A stretch of DNA of 29,401 bases from Bdellovibrionota bacterium (GTDB lineage Bacteria > Bdellovibrionota > Bacteriovoracia > Bacteriovoracales > Bacteriovoracaceae), in the NCBI GenBank assembly GCA_030836365.1, contig JAURQB010000197.1, positions 1-29,401 on the forward strand. The letters are read 5' to 3'. Of this stretch, positions 16,634 to 25,158 are shown piece after piece; within the stretch, counting starts at the first letter, position 1; every line of letters begins with the position of its first letter. The notes below the pieces were generated by a model, which did not search any database, was not told the DNA's origin, and saw nothing but the letters and a program-made list of their open reading frames with translations. The position numbers and the translations under genes were made by a program.

Positions 16634-17768
16634 GCAAGATAAACTTAACCGCAAGACCGCCGTTTTTAAACCGAAGGACCTCTTGTTGATAATTGTTCAT
16701 TTTTATTTTTAAGGGAACCTCATCAGGAACAATCATTCCAATTGCTTTTGCATCCATTGAGGCCATATCCCCAATCACATTTTGATAAAAATCAACACGC
16801 TCGCCAATTATTTTAATTCGCTTTCCGTAAGGAGGATTAAAAACAAAGACAGCATTTTTGGGAAGATCTTGTATTACTTTTTTATAACTTTTAGAGATGA
16901 ATGAAACGTTTTCTAGCTCTAGTCTTTTGTCGCTAAAAAATTGATTTTGATCGATTCCGATGAATTCGCTAAAAATATTTCTCGAGGTATTTTGACAAAC
17001 CTTTTGAAATTCAACTTTTGTTGCTGGAATATAATGAGCGCTGAGATTCTTGTTCGTATTGGGTGTCTTTAAGCGTGCCGCTTCAAAAATGAATGTTCCG
17101 GAGCCACACATAGGGTCAATAAAAGTAAGTTTTTTTTCCGGTTCCGTTGATGTCGACGCTTGGTCGATATTTAATTTTGATAAAGTCCATTGGATGAGTC
17201 CACTGGCAAGATTTTCTCTTATCGGTGCAATCGCACCTTGGTTTTTATTTTCTCTCTGATAAAGGGGACTGCCGCATAAATCTATCGATACCTGGCAGAG
17301 GTCTTCTTCAATGTGAAAATATATTTTTTGAATGGCCGCTGAATCAGAAATTTTTTTCCGGGGATTTCCCTTTAACCATTCCCCAATTGCTTTCTCGATT
17401 GAGTCTTTTGCTCGCCCGGAATGAATGAGCCTAGATTTTCGAAGGGTCACCAGTATATCGATTTGATCCGCACGATAAAGATAAGGGCCCCAATTGAATT
17501 TTTTTACTTTATTATAAAGTTTTGGAAAATCTCGAACCTTGAAGCTTGTCAGTCGGAGAAGTACCCTTGTTGCAACTTTTAAATAGGGAATAATCGTGAC
17601 AAAGTGGCGGTCATTAGTTTGAACCTCAATTCCACCTTTCAGCTTTTTGCTTTCTAATACGTTCAGATTGAGCTCACTGGCCGTTGTGATCAATTCTTGA
17701 TGCTGAATTTCTTCAAACCCAATAGGACAAACAATAAAAAATTCAAAAGGATGAGGAGCTGCATTCAT
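16608..17768 (-). CDS. THUMP-domain RNA (guanine-N2) methyltransferase, RlmL/YpsC-like
   Basis: The 386-residue protein has an N-terminal ferredoxin-like and THUMP region (FFIVCPIGFEEIQHQEL to about 160). A linker motif, DLCGSPLYQRENKNQGAIAP, and RENLASGLIQW correspond to the family SG-x-x-LY+R-x-Y-R...APL+E-LA. The Rossmann methyltransferase domain has FIDPMCGSGTF (216-226) for AdoMet and VFNPPYGKRI (309-318), the NPPY motif of amino methylation. The pattern matches the 23S rRNA m2G2445 methyltransferase part of RlmL and Bacillus YpsC; the second RlmK half of enterobacterial RlmL is absent. No clear ribosome site precedes the ATG, but the conserved N-terminus begins right after it. Confidence 0.87.
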   Translation of the reverse strand: MNAAPHPFEFFIVCPIGFEEIQHQELITTASELNLNVLESKKLKGGIEVQTNDRHFVTIIPYLKVATRVLLRLTSFKVRDFPKLYNKVKKFNWGPYLYRADQIDILVTLRKSRLIHSGRAKDSIEKAIGEWLKGNPRKKISDSAAIQKIYFHIEEDLCQVSIDLCGSPLYQRENKNQGAIAPIRENLASGLIQWTLSKLNIDQASTSTEPEKKLTFIDPMCGSGTFIFEAARLKTPNTNKNLSAHYIPATKVEFQKVCQNTSRNIFSEFIGIDQNQFFSDKRLELENVSFISKSYKKVIQDLPKNAVFVFNPPYGKRIKIIGERVDFYQNVIGDMASMDAKAIGMIVPDEVPLKIKMNNYQQEVLRFKNGGLAVKFILLIKNEPAT

Positions 17769-17905
17769 TTTTAATTAACCAATTTTAAGATGATGTTGGT
17801 TTAATAGGCTTCTCTTACATGGTCAATGATAAGCTTGAGGCCGATAATAATTTCAATTTCTTGCCTCGCTAAAAAAAATAGCTTAGAAAAAGCCTAGAGG
17901 TATTT

Positions 17906-18628
17906 ATGACAAGATTTGGCAAGCTAACACTTATTCCCACTCCGATTGATAGCGAGAGTAAGCTCAATATTGAAGCATTAGAATTGTTGAGGTCTGCTGC
18001 GGCGGCGCCAGAACAAAATTTATTTCTCGTTGAGGATCCCAAGCCGGCGAGACGGCGGTGGCTTCACTTTGGTTTACCAAGAGAGACGATTAACGAGTTC
18101 ATCTACTTCAATGAGCAGACTTCAAATAATGTAATCAGTGATATTTTAATTGGGCTTAAGTCTGGTAAAAATGCTTTTTTAATGAGTGATGCTGGGCTTC
18201 CGGCCTTCTGTGATCCGGGGGTAAATCTAATTGATCGTTGTCACCTGAACAACATTACAGTTACTTGCACGCCATTTTTTAACTCTATTTCACTCGCACT
18301 CGCCTTAAGTGGTTTTAACCATGACCAGTTTACTTTTTTTGGGTTTGCTGAAAGAAAATCAGCTCAGCGAGAAGAATTTCTCAAAAACGTGATGATGCAT
18401 GAAAAAACGAGCATCCTAATGGATACGCCCTATCGCCTGCGTAGCTTGCTGGAGTCCATGCTAAGTATTGAAAAAAACATGGGAAAAAAACGGGAGTATC
18501 TACTCGCGATGGAGCTAGGGAAAAAGAACGAGAAATTATTGCGTGGTTCAATAAAAAGTATTGTGAATAATCTACCCAGTGAGGGTAAGCCAGAGTTCAT
18601 TTTAGTTATACGCGGCCTATGTCCTTGA
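17906..18628 (+). CDS. Tetrapyrrole-methylase-fold SAM methyltransferase, short RsmI relative
   Basis: The 240-residue protein is shorter than RsmI (about 280) and resembles the compact COG0313 variant. LIPTPI sits at 9-14. LFLVEDPKPARRRW (39-52) replaces the usual EDTR segment. LMSDAGLPAFCDPG (92-105) is the AdoMet-site glycine-rich motif. FTFFGFAERKSAQREEF and TSILMDTPYRLRSLLESM follow the family order. RsmI methylates the 2'-OH of C1402 in 16S rRNA; whether this short form does so is not known. AGAGG lies 7 bases before the ATG. It precedes the mevalonate operon by 53 bp on the same strand, and no terminator is visible in between, so read-through into fni is possible. Confidence 0.82.
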   Translation: MTRFGKLTLIPTPIDSESKLNIEALELLRSAAAAPEQNLFLVEDPKPARRRWLHFGLPRETINEFIYFNEQTSNNVISDILIGLKSGKNAFLMSDAGLPAFCDPGVNLIDRCHLNNITVTCTPFFNSISLALALSGFNHDQFTFFGFAERKSAQREEFLKNVMMHEKTSILMDTPYRLRSLLESMLSIEKNMGKKREYLLAMELGKKNEKLLRGSIKSIVNNLPSEGKPEFILVIRGLCP

Positions 18629-18681
18629 ATTGTTGAGTCTTTAAGCATGACCTAACGCATTTATTGTGTTATCAAAATCTA

Positions 18682-19764
18682 ATGGACGAGTATCAAAACA
18701 AACACATTCCTAACGGAAGTCAGGATTCAAGCATTCGCGAAAAAGAGTCTTCGGACCCAACGGCAGCGGGCCGCAAAAATGATCATATTGCGCTTGCCCA
18801 GCAATCGGCCATTGCCTCAGCTGCATTAGATGATCGTTTTCATTATGAGCCGCTACTTTCAGCTCATCCTTCAGCTTCACAATCTCTTGCTCAAAACTTT
18901 CTAGGTAAAAAAATATCTGCACCAATTTGGATCAGTTCAATGACTGGGGGAAGTGAGCGGGCGTATTCGCTCAACCGAGTTTTAGCAAAAATGGCCAATA
19001 CCTTTGGTCTTGGGATGGGACTTGGCAGTTGTCGTTGCTTAATGGAAAACTCAGATCGTTTTGAAGATTTTAACCTTCGAGAAATCCTCGGTGATGATCT
19101 TCCTTTTTTTGCAAATATCGGAATCGCTCAATTAGAAACTCTTGTTGGAGATAAAAAGACGCGTGAGTTTTTCCTTTCTCAATTAAGTGCGCTTCAAGTA
19201 GATGGACTTATTATTCACGTTAATCCTCTTCAAGAATGGCTTCAACCGGAAGGTGATCGTTTTTCAATGACTCCACTCGAGACAATAAAGAGATTTATCG
19301 ACCTCATGGGTGAAATGAAAATCGTTGTGAAAGAGGTTGGGCAGGGTTTTGGCCCAAGATCAATGCAAGAGCTTGTCAATTTACCGATCTCAGGAATTGA
19401 GTTTGCCGCTTTTGGTGGAACAAATTTTTCTCGATTGGAAATGCTAAGAGGCAAGGGGAGTAATCATCAAGATCCACTGTCCTATGTTGGGCATCACGTT
19501 GAAGAGATGATTCGTTTTTTTAATACCTGCACCTCAGGTAACACCGAGAAAGATATCATTATCAGTGGTGGGGTTTCAAATTTTCTTGATGGCCACTTTT
19601 ATCAACAAACACTCAAGGCGAACTCGGTCATCGGAATGGCCGGCGCCGTTTTAAAATATGCGCTTGAAGGTGAGGACTCTCTTCACCATTTTATGCAACA
19701 GCAGATTGAAGGATTTAAATTTGCCTCTCAATTTTTAACCGTAAAAAAGGAAAGAGAACTGTGA
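18682..19764 (+). CDS. fni: Type 2 isopentenyl-diphosphate delta-isomerase
   Basis: The 360-residue FMN and NADPH-dependent enzyme converts IPP to DMAPP, the last step of the operon's pathway. It has GRKNDHI at 30-36, SSMTGG at 85-90 and GMGLGSCR at 111-118. HVNPLQEWLQPEGDRF (179-194) holds the catalytic Gln and metal-binding Glu of the family, and IISGGVSNFLDG is the phosphate or FMN site. About 25 residues of Ser/Asp-rich extension precede the usual N-terminus. A TTG six codons upstream (18664) is possible; neither start has a clear ribosome site. Its TGA overlaps the GTG of mvaA (GTGA). Confidence 0.93.
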   Translation: MDEYQNKHIPNGSQDSSIREKESSDPTAAGRKNDHIALAQQSAIASAALDDRFHYEPLLSAHPSASQSLAQNFLGKKISAPIWISSMTGGSERAYSLNRVLAKMANTFGLGMGLGSCRCLMENSDRFEDFNLREILGDDLPFFANIGIAQLETLVGDKKTREFFLSQLSALQVDGLIIHVNPLQEWLQPEGDRFSMTPLETIKRFIDLMGEMKIVVKEVGQGFGPRSMQELVNLPISGIEFAAFGGTNFSRLEMLRGKGSNHQDPLSYVGHHVEEMIRFFNTCTSGNTEKDIIISGGVSNFLDGHFYQQTLKANSVIGMAGAVLKYALEGEDSLHHFMQQQIEGFKFASQFLTVKKEREL

Positions 19765-21077
19765 AAAAGTTATCGCCGATTTCAGGTTTTAGTAAACTAT
19801 CCAAAAAAGAAAAAATTGATTTTCTAAAAAATCACCTCGTGACCGATATGGATGCAAAAACTCTGGAAAGTTTTTGGCACGCCAACCCTGACTTACAAAA
19901 AATCCTTGATGAATTTAGTGAAAATACAATTACGAACTTTCCTCTACCGATGGGACTTGTTCCTAATCTAATGATCAACAAGCAACTTTATTGTGTGCCG
20001 ATGGTTATTGAAGAAAGTTCAGTAGTTGCTGCCTGCGCTAATAGTGCCAAGTTTTGGTTGAACAGAGGTGGATACAAAACAGAAGTCATTGGAACGTCCA
20101 AAATTGGGCATGTTCATTTTAAAATGCAAACTACGGCAGATGAATTAAACGAATTCTTTCATGATAATAAAGATAAACTTCTTAACTCTACTCTACCAAT
20201 AACAGAGAAAATGGAAAAACGAGGTGGTGGAATTCGTTCACTTCGATTAGTCGATAAAACAAAAGAGTTAGAAAATTATTACCAGCTAGAACTTGAGGTT
20301 GAAACTTGTGATGCGATGGGGGCGAATTTCATCAATTCAATTTTAGAGCATATTGGTAAGCACTTTGGTGTTCTTTTAGAAGGCAGTCAGGTTGGCGGCA
20401 GGGAGTCTTATGAAGTGATCATGGCGATCCTATCCAATTATACTCCTAACTGTATTGTTCGAGCGCAAGTCAGCTGCTCTGTCGAAGATCTTAACGACCC
20501 AAGCCTGGGAATGAGCGGTGAGGATTTTGCTCGCCGGATAAAAACAGCTGTTGATATCGCCCGTGCAGATACTTACCGTGCGACAACTCATAATAAAGGT
20601 ATTTTTAATGGAGTAGACGCTGTCATTCTTGCGACAGGGAATGATTTTCGTGCAGTAGAGGCCTGTGGCCACACTTATGCGGCCAGAGATGGGGTTTATC
20701 GTGGATTAACTCGATGTGATATTCGTGACGGTGAATTTAAATTTTGGATTGACCTACCATTGGCCGTTGGAACGGTTGGAGGGTTAACAAAACTGCACCC
20801 ACTCAGTAGTTTGGCACTAGATATTTTGGGTAACCCGTCAGCTTCAAGGCTAATGGAAATTGTGGCCACTGTTGGTCTTGCTCAAAACTTCGGTGCATTA
20901 CGAAGTCTCGTTACAACGGGCATTCAAAAAGGTCATATGAAAATGCACCTAATGAATATTCTTAATCAGCTTGGTGCTGGTAAGGAAGAGTGCGAGAAAG
21001 CGAAAAATTATTTTGAAAAAGAAACGGTCTCATTTAATGGAGTAAGAGACTTTATCGAAAATATTAGGGAAGATTAA
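19761..21077 (+). CDS. mvaA: Hydroxymethylglutaryl-CoA reductase, class II
   Basis: The 438-residue enzyme reduces HMG-CoA to mevalonate (in catabolic bacteria the reverse). Catalytic residues align with the Pseudomonas mevalonii enzyme: Glu84 in VPMVIEESSVVA, Lys279 in HNKGIFNGVD, Asp295 in LATGND and His392 in QKGHMKMH. DAMGAN (184-189) and TVGGLTKLHP (338-347) are the CoA and nucleotide-side motifs. The lack of membrane helices and the length make it a soluble class II form. The GTG start at 19761 overlaps the fni stop by four bases, and three bases separate its TAA from the following ATG, so translation is coupled along the operon. Position next to kinases and decarboxylase points to biosynthesis, not mevalonate breakdown. 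Confidence 0.95.
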   Translation: MKKLSPISGFSKLSKKEKIDFLKNHLVTDMDAKTLESFWHANPDLQKILDEFSENTITNFPLPMGLVPNLMINKQLYCVPMVIEESSVVAACANSAKFWLNRGGYKTEVIGTSKIGHVHFKMQTTADELNEFFHDNKDKLLNSTLPITEKMEKRGGGIRSLRLVDKTKELENYYQLELEVETCDAMGANFINSILEHIGKHFGVLLEGSQVGGRESYEVIMAILSNYTPNCIVRAQVSCSVEDLNDPSLGMSGEDFARRIKTAVDIARADTYRATTHNKGIFNGVDAVILATGNDFRAVEACGHTYAARDGVYRGLTRCDIRDGEFKFWIDLPLAVGTVGGLTKLHPLSSLALDILGNPSASRLMEIVATVGLAQNFGALRSLVTTGIQKGHMKMHLMNILNQLGAGKEECEKAKNYFEKETVSFNGVRDFIENIRED

Positions 21078-21079
21078 AA

Positions 21080-22123
21080 ATGAATTCAACGCAATCATCA
21101 AACTCAGGATATTTTGATCTATCGATCAATAATGGCCTAAAGTCTTTTGACCAAAATTATTTTGGCCATGGAAAAGTACTTTTAAGTGGTGAGTATTTTG
21201 TCCTAAACGGAGCTGATGCTTTGGCGCTTCCGACTCAGGCGGGACAATCTCTGTCCGTAAAATATGAACGATCATTTGATCCGTCTCTATGTTGGAGAGC
21301 GTATGATTCAAATGGTAAACTTTGGTTTCAAGCGGACTATGAATTCTGGAATTTTAACATAACAAATGACGAGCAAAAAAAAGATCCAAAGGCGCTATTT
21401 TTACAAAACCTTCTTCGACAAGCGAGAATTCAAAATAAGCATTTTCTTCGCGATGATGTGAATGTTTTAGTTGAGACAAAATTAGGATTTCCTAAAGATT
21501 GGGGACTTGGTTCGAGCTCATCATTGATTTATAACTTAGCGCAATGGGCGTATATCAGTCCGTTTGAATTACTTTTTAAAACAACAAAAGGCTCCGGTTA
21601 TGACGTTGCCTGCGCTCAAAGTAACGGAGCAATTCTTTATAATTTAGGAGAGTCAGGTCCCTTATGGTCTCCGGTTTTATTTGATCCCTCATTCAAGAAA
21701 AAACTTTATTTTATTTACCTAGGCCACAAACAAAATACACTCAATGAAATTAATAAATATCAAAAAAGAGGAGAGCCTGCAGCATCTCTTGTTGATGAGA
21801 TTAGTTTACTCACACGTGAATTACTAACGGCCAACTCGGTCTCTGCATTTAATCACGCACTTGATCAGCACGAAAAAATCGTGGCCGATTTTACAGGTAA
21901 AGAAATGGTCAAAGAGCGTCTTTTTGGCGATTTTTCTGGATCAGTTAAAAGCCTCGGTGCTTGGGGCGGGGATTTTATTTTGGCCTCAAGTGAGAAAGAG
22001 AGATCCTATGTGAAAAAATATTTTAAGGAAAAAGGACATGAAGTCATTATTCCTTATGATAAAATAATTTTAACAGAAAGTGAAAGAGAGCGAAGGGAGA
22101 ACGATGACAGAGTCATTCATTAA
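21080..22123 (+). CDS. GYDIA-type GHMP kinase, candidate phosphomevalonate kinase
   Basis: The 347-residue protein is a GHMP-superfamily small-molecule kinase. GHGKVLLSGEYFVLNGADAL (29-48) is the N-terminal substrate strand. KDWGLGSSSSLI (139-150) is the ATP-binding glycine/serine loop. GSGYDVACAQSNG (171-183) stands where the Bacteroidota 'GYDIA' kinases carry their name motif. The C-terminal motif 3 (LGAWGGDFILA) has only part of the usual GAGGGG. In Flavobacteria such a protein sits beside HMG-CoA reductase and mevalonate diphosphate decarboxylase. As the operon has its own mevalonate kinase, the free step is mevalonate 5-phosphate to diphosphate, so phosphomevalonate kinase is the natural inference, not shown. 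The last 20 bases overlap mvaD. Confidence 0.82.
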   Translation: MNSTQSSNSGYFDLSINNGLKSFDQNYFGHGKVLLSGEYFVLNGADALALPTQAGQSLSVKYERSFDPSLCWRAYDSNGKLWFQADYEFWNFNITNDEQKKDPKALFLQNLLRQARIQNKHFLRDDVNVLVETKLGFPKDWGLGSSSSLIYNLAQWAYISPFELLFKTTKGSGYDVACAQSNGAILYNLGESGPLWSPVLFDPSFKKKLYFIYLGHKQNTLNEINKYQKRGEPAASLVDEISLLTRELLTANSVSAFNHALDQHEKIVADFTGKEMVKERLFGDFSGSVKSLGAWGGDFILASSEKERSYVKKYFKEKGHEVIIPYDKIILTESERERRENDDRVIH

Positions 22124-23243
22124 ATCCTCTTTTTCTCTTAATGAGTTTTCTAATAGAGAGTTTGAATGGTTTGCTTGGAGCTCTCCTTCAAATATTGCCC
22201 TGGCAAAATATTGGGGAAAAAAAGCGTGGCAGATCCCAGAGAATCCTTCAGTCAGTTTTACGCTGGACAAATGTCGAACGAAGATGATGGTGATCAGCTC
22301 TCCTAAAGGTGGAAGAGAGGCCACGCTGGACTTTTACTTTGACGGTGAAAAAGCTAACCAATTTGGCAAAAAAGCGTTCTCTCTAATTAATAAGGTAATG
22401 ACCGATTATCCCATTCTCGCTGATTTTGATTTTCAAATTATTTCTGAAAATACCTTTCCTCACTCTTCTGGTATTGCCTCAAGTGCCAGTGCCATGTCTG
22501 CACTATCTCTGTGCCTAACTGAGCTTCTTTTTTCCCTATGTAGTGATTCATTTAAAAGTCGAGACTTTTTTCAAGTTGCCTCTCATTATGCAAGGCTTGG
22601 TTCCGGTAGTGCCTGTCGTTCTGTCTATGGAGGTGTAGCCTTATGGGGAGAAACCAAAGAAATTAAAAACAGTAGTGATGAATATTCTCTTGCAATAGAT
22701 GAAGTTCACGAAAAGTTTTTATCGTTTAGAGATTCAGTTCTCATTATTTCGAGTGAACAAAAGGCAGTATCTAGTACAGCTGGGCATGGACTAATGAATG
22801 ATCATCCATTCAAAGAAACTCGCTACAAAAATGCGTACAAAAATTGCCTCTCCTTAATTGAGTTAATGAAATCAGATGACTTATGGAGGTGGGGAGAAAT
22901 TGTTGAGCGTGAAGCTCTTGAGCTTCATGGGCTCATGATGAATGGTAAAGATAGTTTTATTTTAATGAAGCCAAACACGTTAAGTGTTATCGAAAAAGTT
23001 AGAGAGTTTAGGCAGACAAAAAATGTCCCTATTTTTTTCACCTTAGATGCAGGGCCCAATGTGCATTTGCTCTATCCTGAGGAGAATCTGGAAGTGGTTC
23101 ATCAGTTCATTCAACAAGAGCTTTTAGAATTATGTGAAAACCAGGTTTGGTTTGATGATAAAGTCGGAAGTGGCCCAATTAACCTTAAAAAAGATCATGT
23201 AAATCGAATCGAAAAAAATCAGCAAGAGGTTAAAGAATGTTAA
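22104..23243 (+). CDS. mvaD: Diphosphomevalonate decarboxylase
   Basis: The 379-residue GHMP enzyme decarboxylates mevalonate 5-diphosphate to IPP with ATP. SSPSNIALAKYWGK (26-39) holds the substrate Lys and Tyr. HSSGIASSASAMSAL (120-134) is the ATP loop. SGSACRSVYGGVALW (167-181) has the conserved Arg172. FTLDAGPNVHLL contains the catalytic Asp315. ATG 22104 has GGGAG upstream, while the in-frame GTG at 22080 has no ribosome site and would lie deep in the previous gene. It overlaps the kinase before it by 20 bases and the mevalonate kinase after it by 7, so all are one transcript. Confidence 0.94.
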   Translation: MTESFIKSSFSLNEFSNREFEWFAWSSPSNIALAKYWGKKAWQIPENPSVSFTLDKCRTKMMVISSPKGGREATLDFYFDGEKANQFGKKAFSLINKVMTDYPILADFDFQIISENTFPHSSGIASSASAMSALSLCLTELLFSLCSDSFKSRDFFQVASHYARLGSGSACRSVYGGVALWGETKEIKNSSDEYSLAIDEVHEKFLSFRDSVLIISSEQKAVSSTAGHGLMNDHPFKETRYKNAYKNCLSLIELMKSDDLWRWGEIVEREALELHGLMMNGKDSFILMKPNTLSVIEKVREFRQTKNVPIFFTLDAGPNVHLLYPEENLEVVHQFIQQELLELCENQVWFDDKVGSGPINLKKDHVNRIEKNQQEVKEC

Positions 23244-24157
23244 ACTCGAAGCGATTTTTTTCAAAACTTCTTCTTTTCGGAGAATACAGTATTATTAAAG
23301 AGGGAAATGCTCTTGCTGTACCATACCCCTTATTTGAAGGACATTTACGATTTAAAACCCAACAGAATCAAAACCAGACAAATTCTATTGATTCTGAGCT
23401 TCGTGCGTTTTCGCAATTTCTCAAGCATCATGAAAACCCAACATTGAAAGAAATTATTGATGTCGACAGTTTTTATTTTGATGTGGGGCAAGGATTGTAT
23501 TTTAATAGCTCCATCCCTCAAGGGTATGGTGTGGGAAGTAGCGGTGCCCTTGTTGCGGCCGTTTTGGACAATTATTTAATGTATCCTCGCCACAAACTTC
23601 TCGCCGATATTGATCACTTAAAATCAATTCTTTCAACAATGGAAAGCCATTTTCATGGTGCGAGCTCAGGCATCGATCCACTTATCAGTTTTCTTGATTC
23701 GCCGATAAAAATTATAAAAGGCCGGACAACTAAAGTAATTTCACTTGATCATCATGATTGCGGTGTAAACCTTTTTCTTGTTAATACAGGTCGTCCTCGT
23801 CGAACAGAACCACTCGTTAATTTGTTTTTAGAAAAAATTAAATCAAAAGAATTCTCTACTGATTTTGATAATACTCTTATTCCTTCTACGAATATGTGTA
23901 TTGATGCATTTCTCGGGAATGATGAAACTGCCCTCACGGATGGGTTTAAAAATATTTCTCAATTTCAGTATAAACACATGCAAGAAATGATCCCCAAGCT
24001 TTTTCAAGGCCTATGGAAAAAAGGTTTAAACTCTGATGATTTTTATCTAAAGCTCTGTGGTGCTGGCGGTGGAGGCTTTATTTTAGGGCTCACTAAAGAT
24101 ATTGAAAATGCCAGAAAACATTTTGATGGAATTGAGTTTAGATCGATAAGATTTTAA
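23237..24157 (+). CDS. Mevalonate kinase
   Basis: The 306-residue GHMP kinase has KLLLFGEYSIIKEGNALAVP at 10-29. The ATP loop is SSIPQGYGVGSSGALVAAVL (91-110). ESHFHGASSGIDPLI (136-150) holds the Glu and catalytic Asp147 typical of mevalonate kinase. KLCGAGGGGFILG is the intact third motif. It would make mevalonate 5-phosphate from the product of mvaA. It is the last gene of the operon and starts 7 bases inside mvaD. The stop lies 22 bp from the convergent crotonase-like gene, with a short tandem duplication but no hairpin terminator between them. Confidence 0.88.
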   Translation: MLNSKRFFSKLLLFGEYSIIKEGNALAVPYPLFEGHLRFKTQQNQNQTNSIDSELRAFSQFLKHHENPTLKEIIDVDSFYFDVGQGLYFNSSIPQGYGVGSSGALVAAVLDNYLMYPRHKLLADIDHLKSILSTMESHFHGASSGIDPLISFLDSPIKIIKGRTTKVISLDHHDCGVNLFLVNTGRPRRTEPLVNLFLEKIKSKEFSTDFDNTLIPSTNMCIDAFLGNDETALTDGFKNISQFQYKHMQEMIPKLFQGLWKKGLNSDDFYLKLCGAGGGGFILGLTKDIENARKHFDGIEFRSIRF

Positions 24158-24183
24158 CTCAAATTAGATCGATGGGATTTTAG
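24138..24183. repeat. Imperfect 20-bp tandem duplication at the operon end
   Basis: TTAGATCGATAAGATTTTAA (24138-24157, the last codons and stop of the mevalonate kinase gene) recurs as TTAGATCGATGGGATTTTAG (24164-24183), 26 bases later. The copies differ at three positions. The second copy reaches the stop codon of the convergent gene. Confidence 0.7.
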
Positions 24184-24971
24184 TTTAACCTATCATCGTT
24201 TGCTGGCTCTACAGGATCATCTCCTTTTTTTGCTAACAAAGATTTCATCTCGTGCACGGTTGAAAATTTATGATTCGGTTTCCAATCTGAATTAAGATAA
24301 GTGTAGTGAATGGTTTTTTCATAATCCGTCACATTATCTTGATTAAATGCATGTTTTAGCTGAATGATTCCTGTCGGAGATGAATTAAAAATATTGTTCT
24401 TTATCGATGATGCGATTTGTTTGCGGTGTTGATCATCATTGTAGACTTTAATTATACCTGTTTCATTTTGCATTTCACTGGATGTTTTATTTTGTGATGT
24501 GAGAATAATATTCTTTAACGCTTCTGATTGTTTCTGTGTTTTTAATGAAAAAGGAAGGGTCCCATTTGTTAAGTGATTCCAGTTAAATGTAGCGCTAGAA
24601 TCCGCTATCGTTACGTTTGAATGATAGATAAATTCACACCATATATTTTCGAATCTACCCTTAAAATCGCAAATGACAATTTGTGGAAGAGCATCAATTT
24701 GCTCAAAAAGATTTTTACACGCCTTTCGATACTTCAAATAATCCTGTTCATTGTCAAACTTTGGAGTGTTCGTTTGATTTATGTGGAAAATAAAGTTAAC
24801 AAATTTGACTTCGATATGCTCTTTTAACCATGTTGTGATTTCAGTGATTTCGTTAATGAGATTAAAATCGAATTCTTGATTTTTTAAAACAATAGGCATG
24901 ATATTTAAGCCTTTGTATTCTAAGTCAAGAAATGCACGGAGGCGTTTTAGTGATTGAGTGAAGATTTCCAT
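24180..24971 (-). CDS. Divergent crotonase-fold protein, probably catalytically altered
   Basis: The 263-residue protein shows the order of an enoyl-CoA hydratase/isomerase domain. FVNFIFHI corresponds to the first oxyanion-side strand. An acidic helix (about FDNEQDYLKYRKACKNLFEQID) leads to ALPQIVICDFKGRFENIWCEFIYHSNVTIADSSATFNWNHL. In active crotonases that part reads P-x-[IV]A-x-[VI]-x-G-x-A-x-GGG-x-EL-x-x-x-CD-x-x-IA-x-x-A-x-F. Here the GGG oxyanion motif is replaced by ENIW and the Cys-Asp by His-Ser. The later EALKNIILTSQNKTSSEMQNETGIIKVYN matches the A-x-x-LTG-x-x-[IL]-x-A-x-x-A...GLV segment. AAGGA lies about 9 bases before the ATG. The fold call is inference. It may be a pseudoenzyme; CoA binding is unproven. 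Confidence 0.6.
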   Translation of the reverse strand: MEIFTQSLKRLRAFLDLEYKGLNIMPIVLKNQEFDFNLINEITEITTWLKEHIEVKFVNFIFHINQTNTPKFDNEQDYLKYRKACKNLFEQIDALPQIVICDFKGRFENIWCEFIYHSNVTIADSSATFNWNHLTNGTLPFSLKTQKQSEALKNIILTSQNKTSSEMQNETGIIKVYNDDQHRKQIASSIKNNIFNSSPTGIIQLKHAFNQDNVTDYEKTIHYTYLNSDWKPNHKFSTVHEMKSLLAKKGDDPVEPANDDRLN

Positions 24972-24988
24972 TTATCCCATCCTTGGTA

Positions 24989-25015
24989 TAAAAACGGCCC
25001 AATTCCGTGGGCCGT
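24989..25015 (-). terminator. Rho-independent terminator downstream of trxB
   Basis: ACGGCCCA (24994-25001), a six-base loop and TGGGCCGT (25008-25015) form a perfect 8-bp GC-rich stem. On the minus strand it runs into TTTTTATA. It ends the unit of the 77-residue protein and trxB, about 70 bp beyond the original trxB C-terminus. Confidence 0.88.
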
Positions 25016-25086
25016 GAAGATATTTTTGATAATTTGAAACGGATTGTCAAAATTTAGGGGGTTACCAGGAGCCTGTGGTCAAGTAT

Positions 25087-25158
25087 TTATTCTGAAAGAA
25101 ATCTTTCAGCTCTAATTGCGGCCATACATCCGCTACCTGCCGCTGAAATAGCTTGGCG
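25087..25158 (-). pseudogene. trxB: Stranded C-terminus of thioredoxin reductase
   Basis: Directly after the TAA at 25159-25161, in the same frame, 23 codons encode RQAISAAGSGCMAAIRAERF plus LSE and a normal TAA at 25087-25089. This is the expected conserved end of TrxB (family pattern YRQA-x-AAGSGC-x-AA). A single base change in what is normally a Tyr-like codon therefore separates it from the rest. No ribosome site would allow independent translation. Confidence 0.85.
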
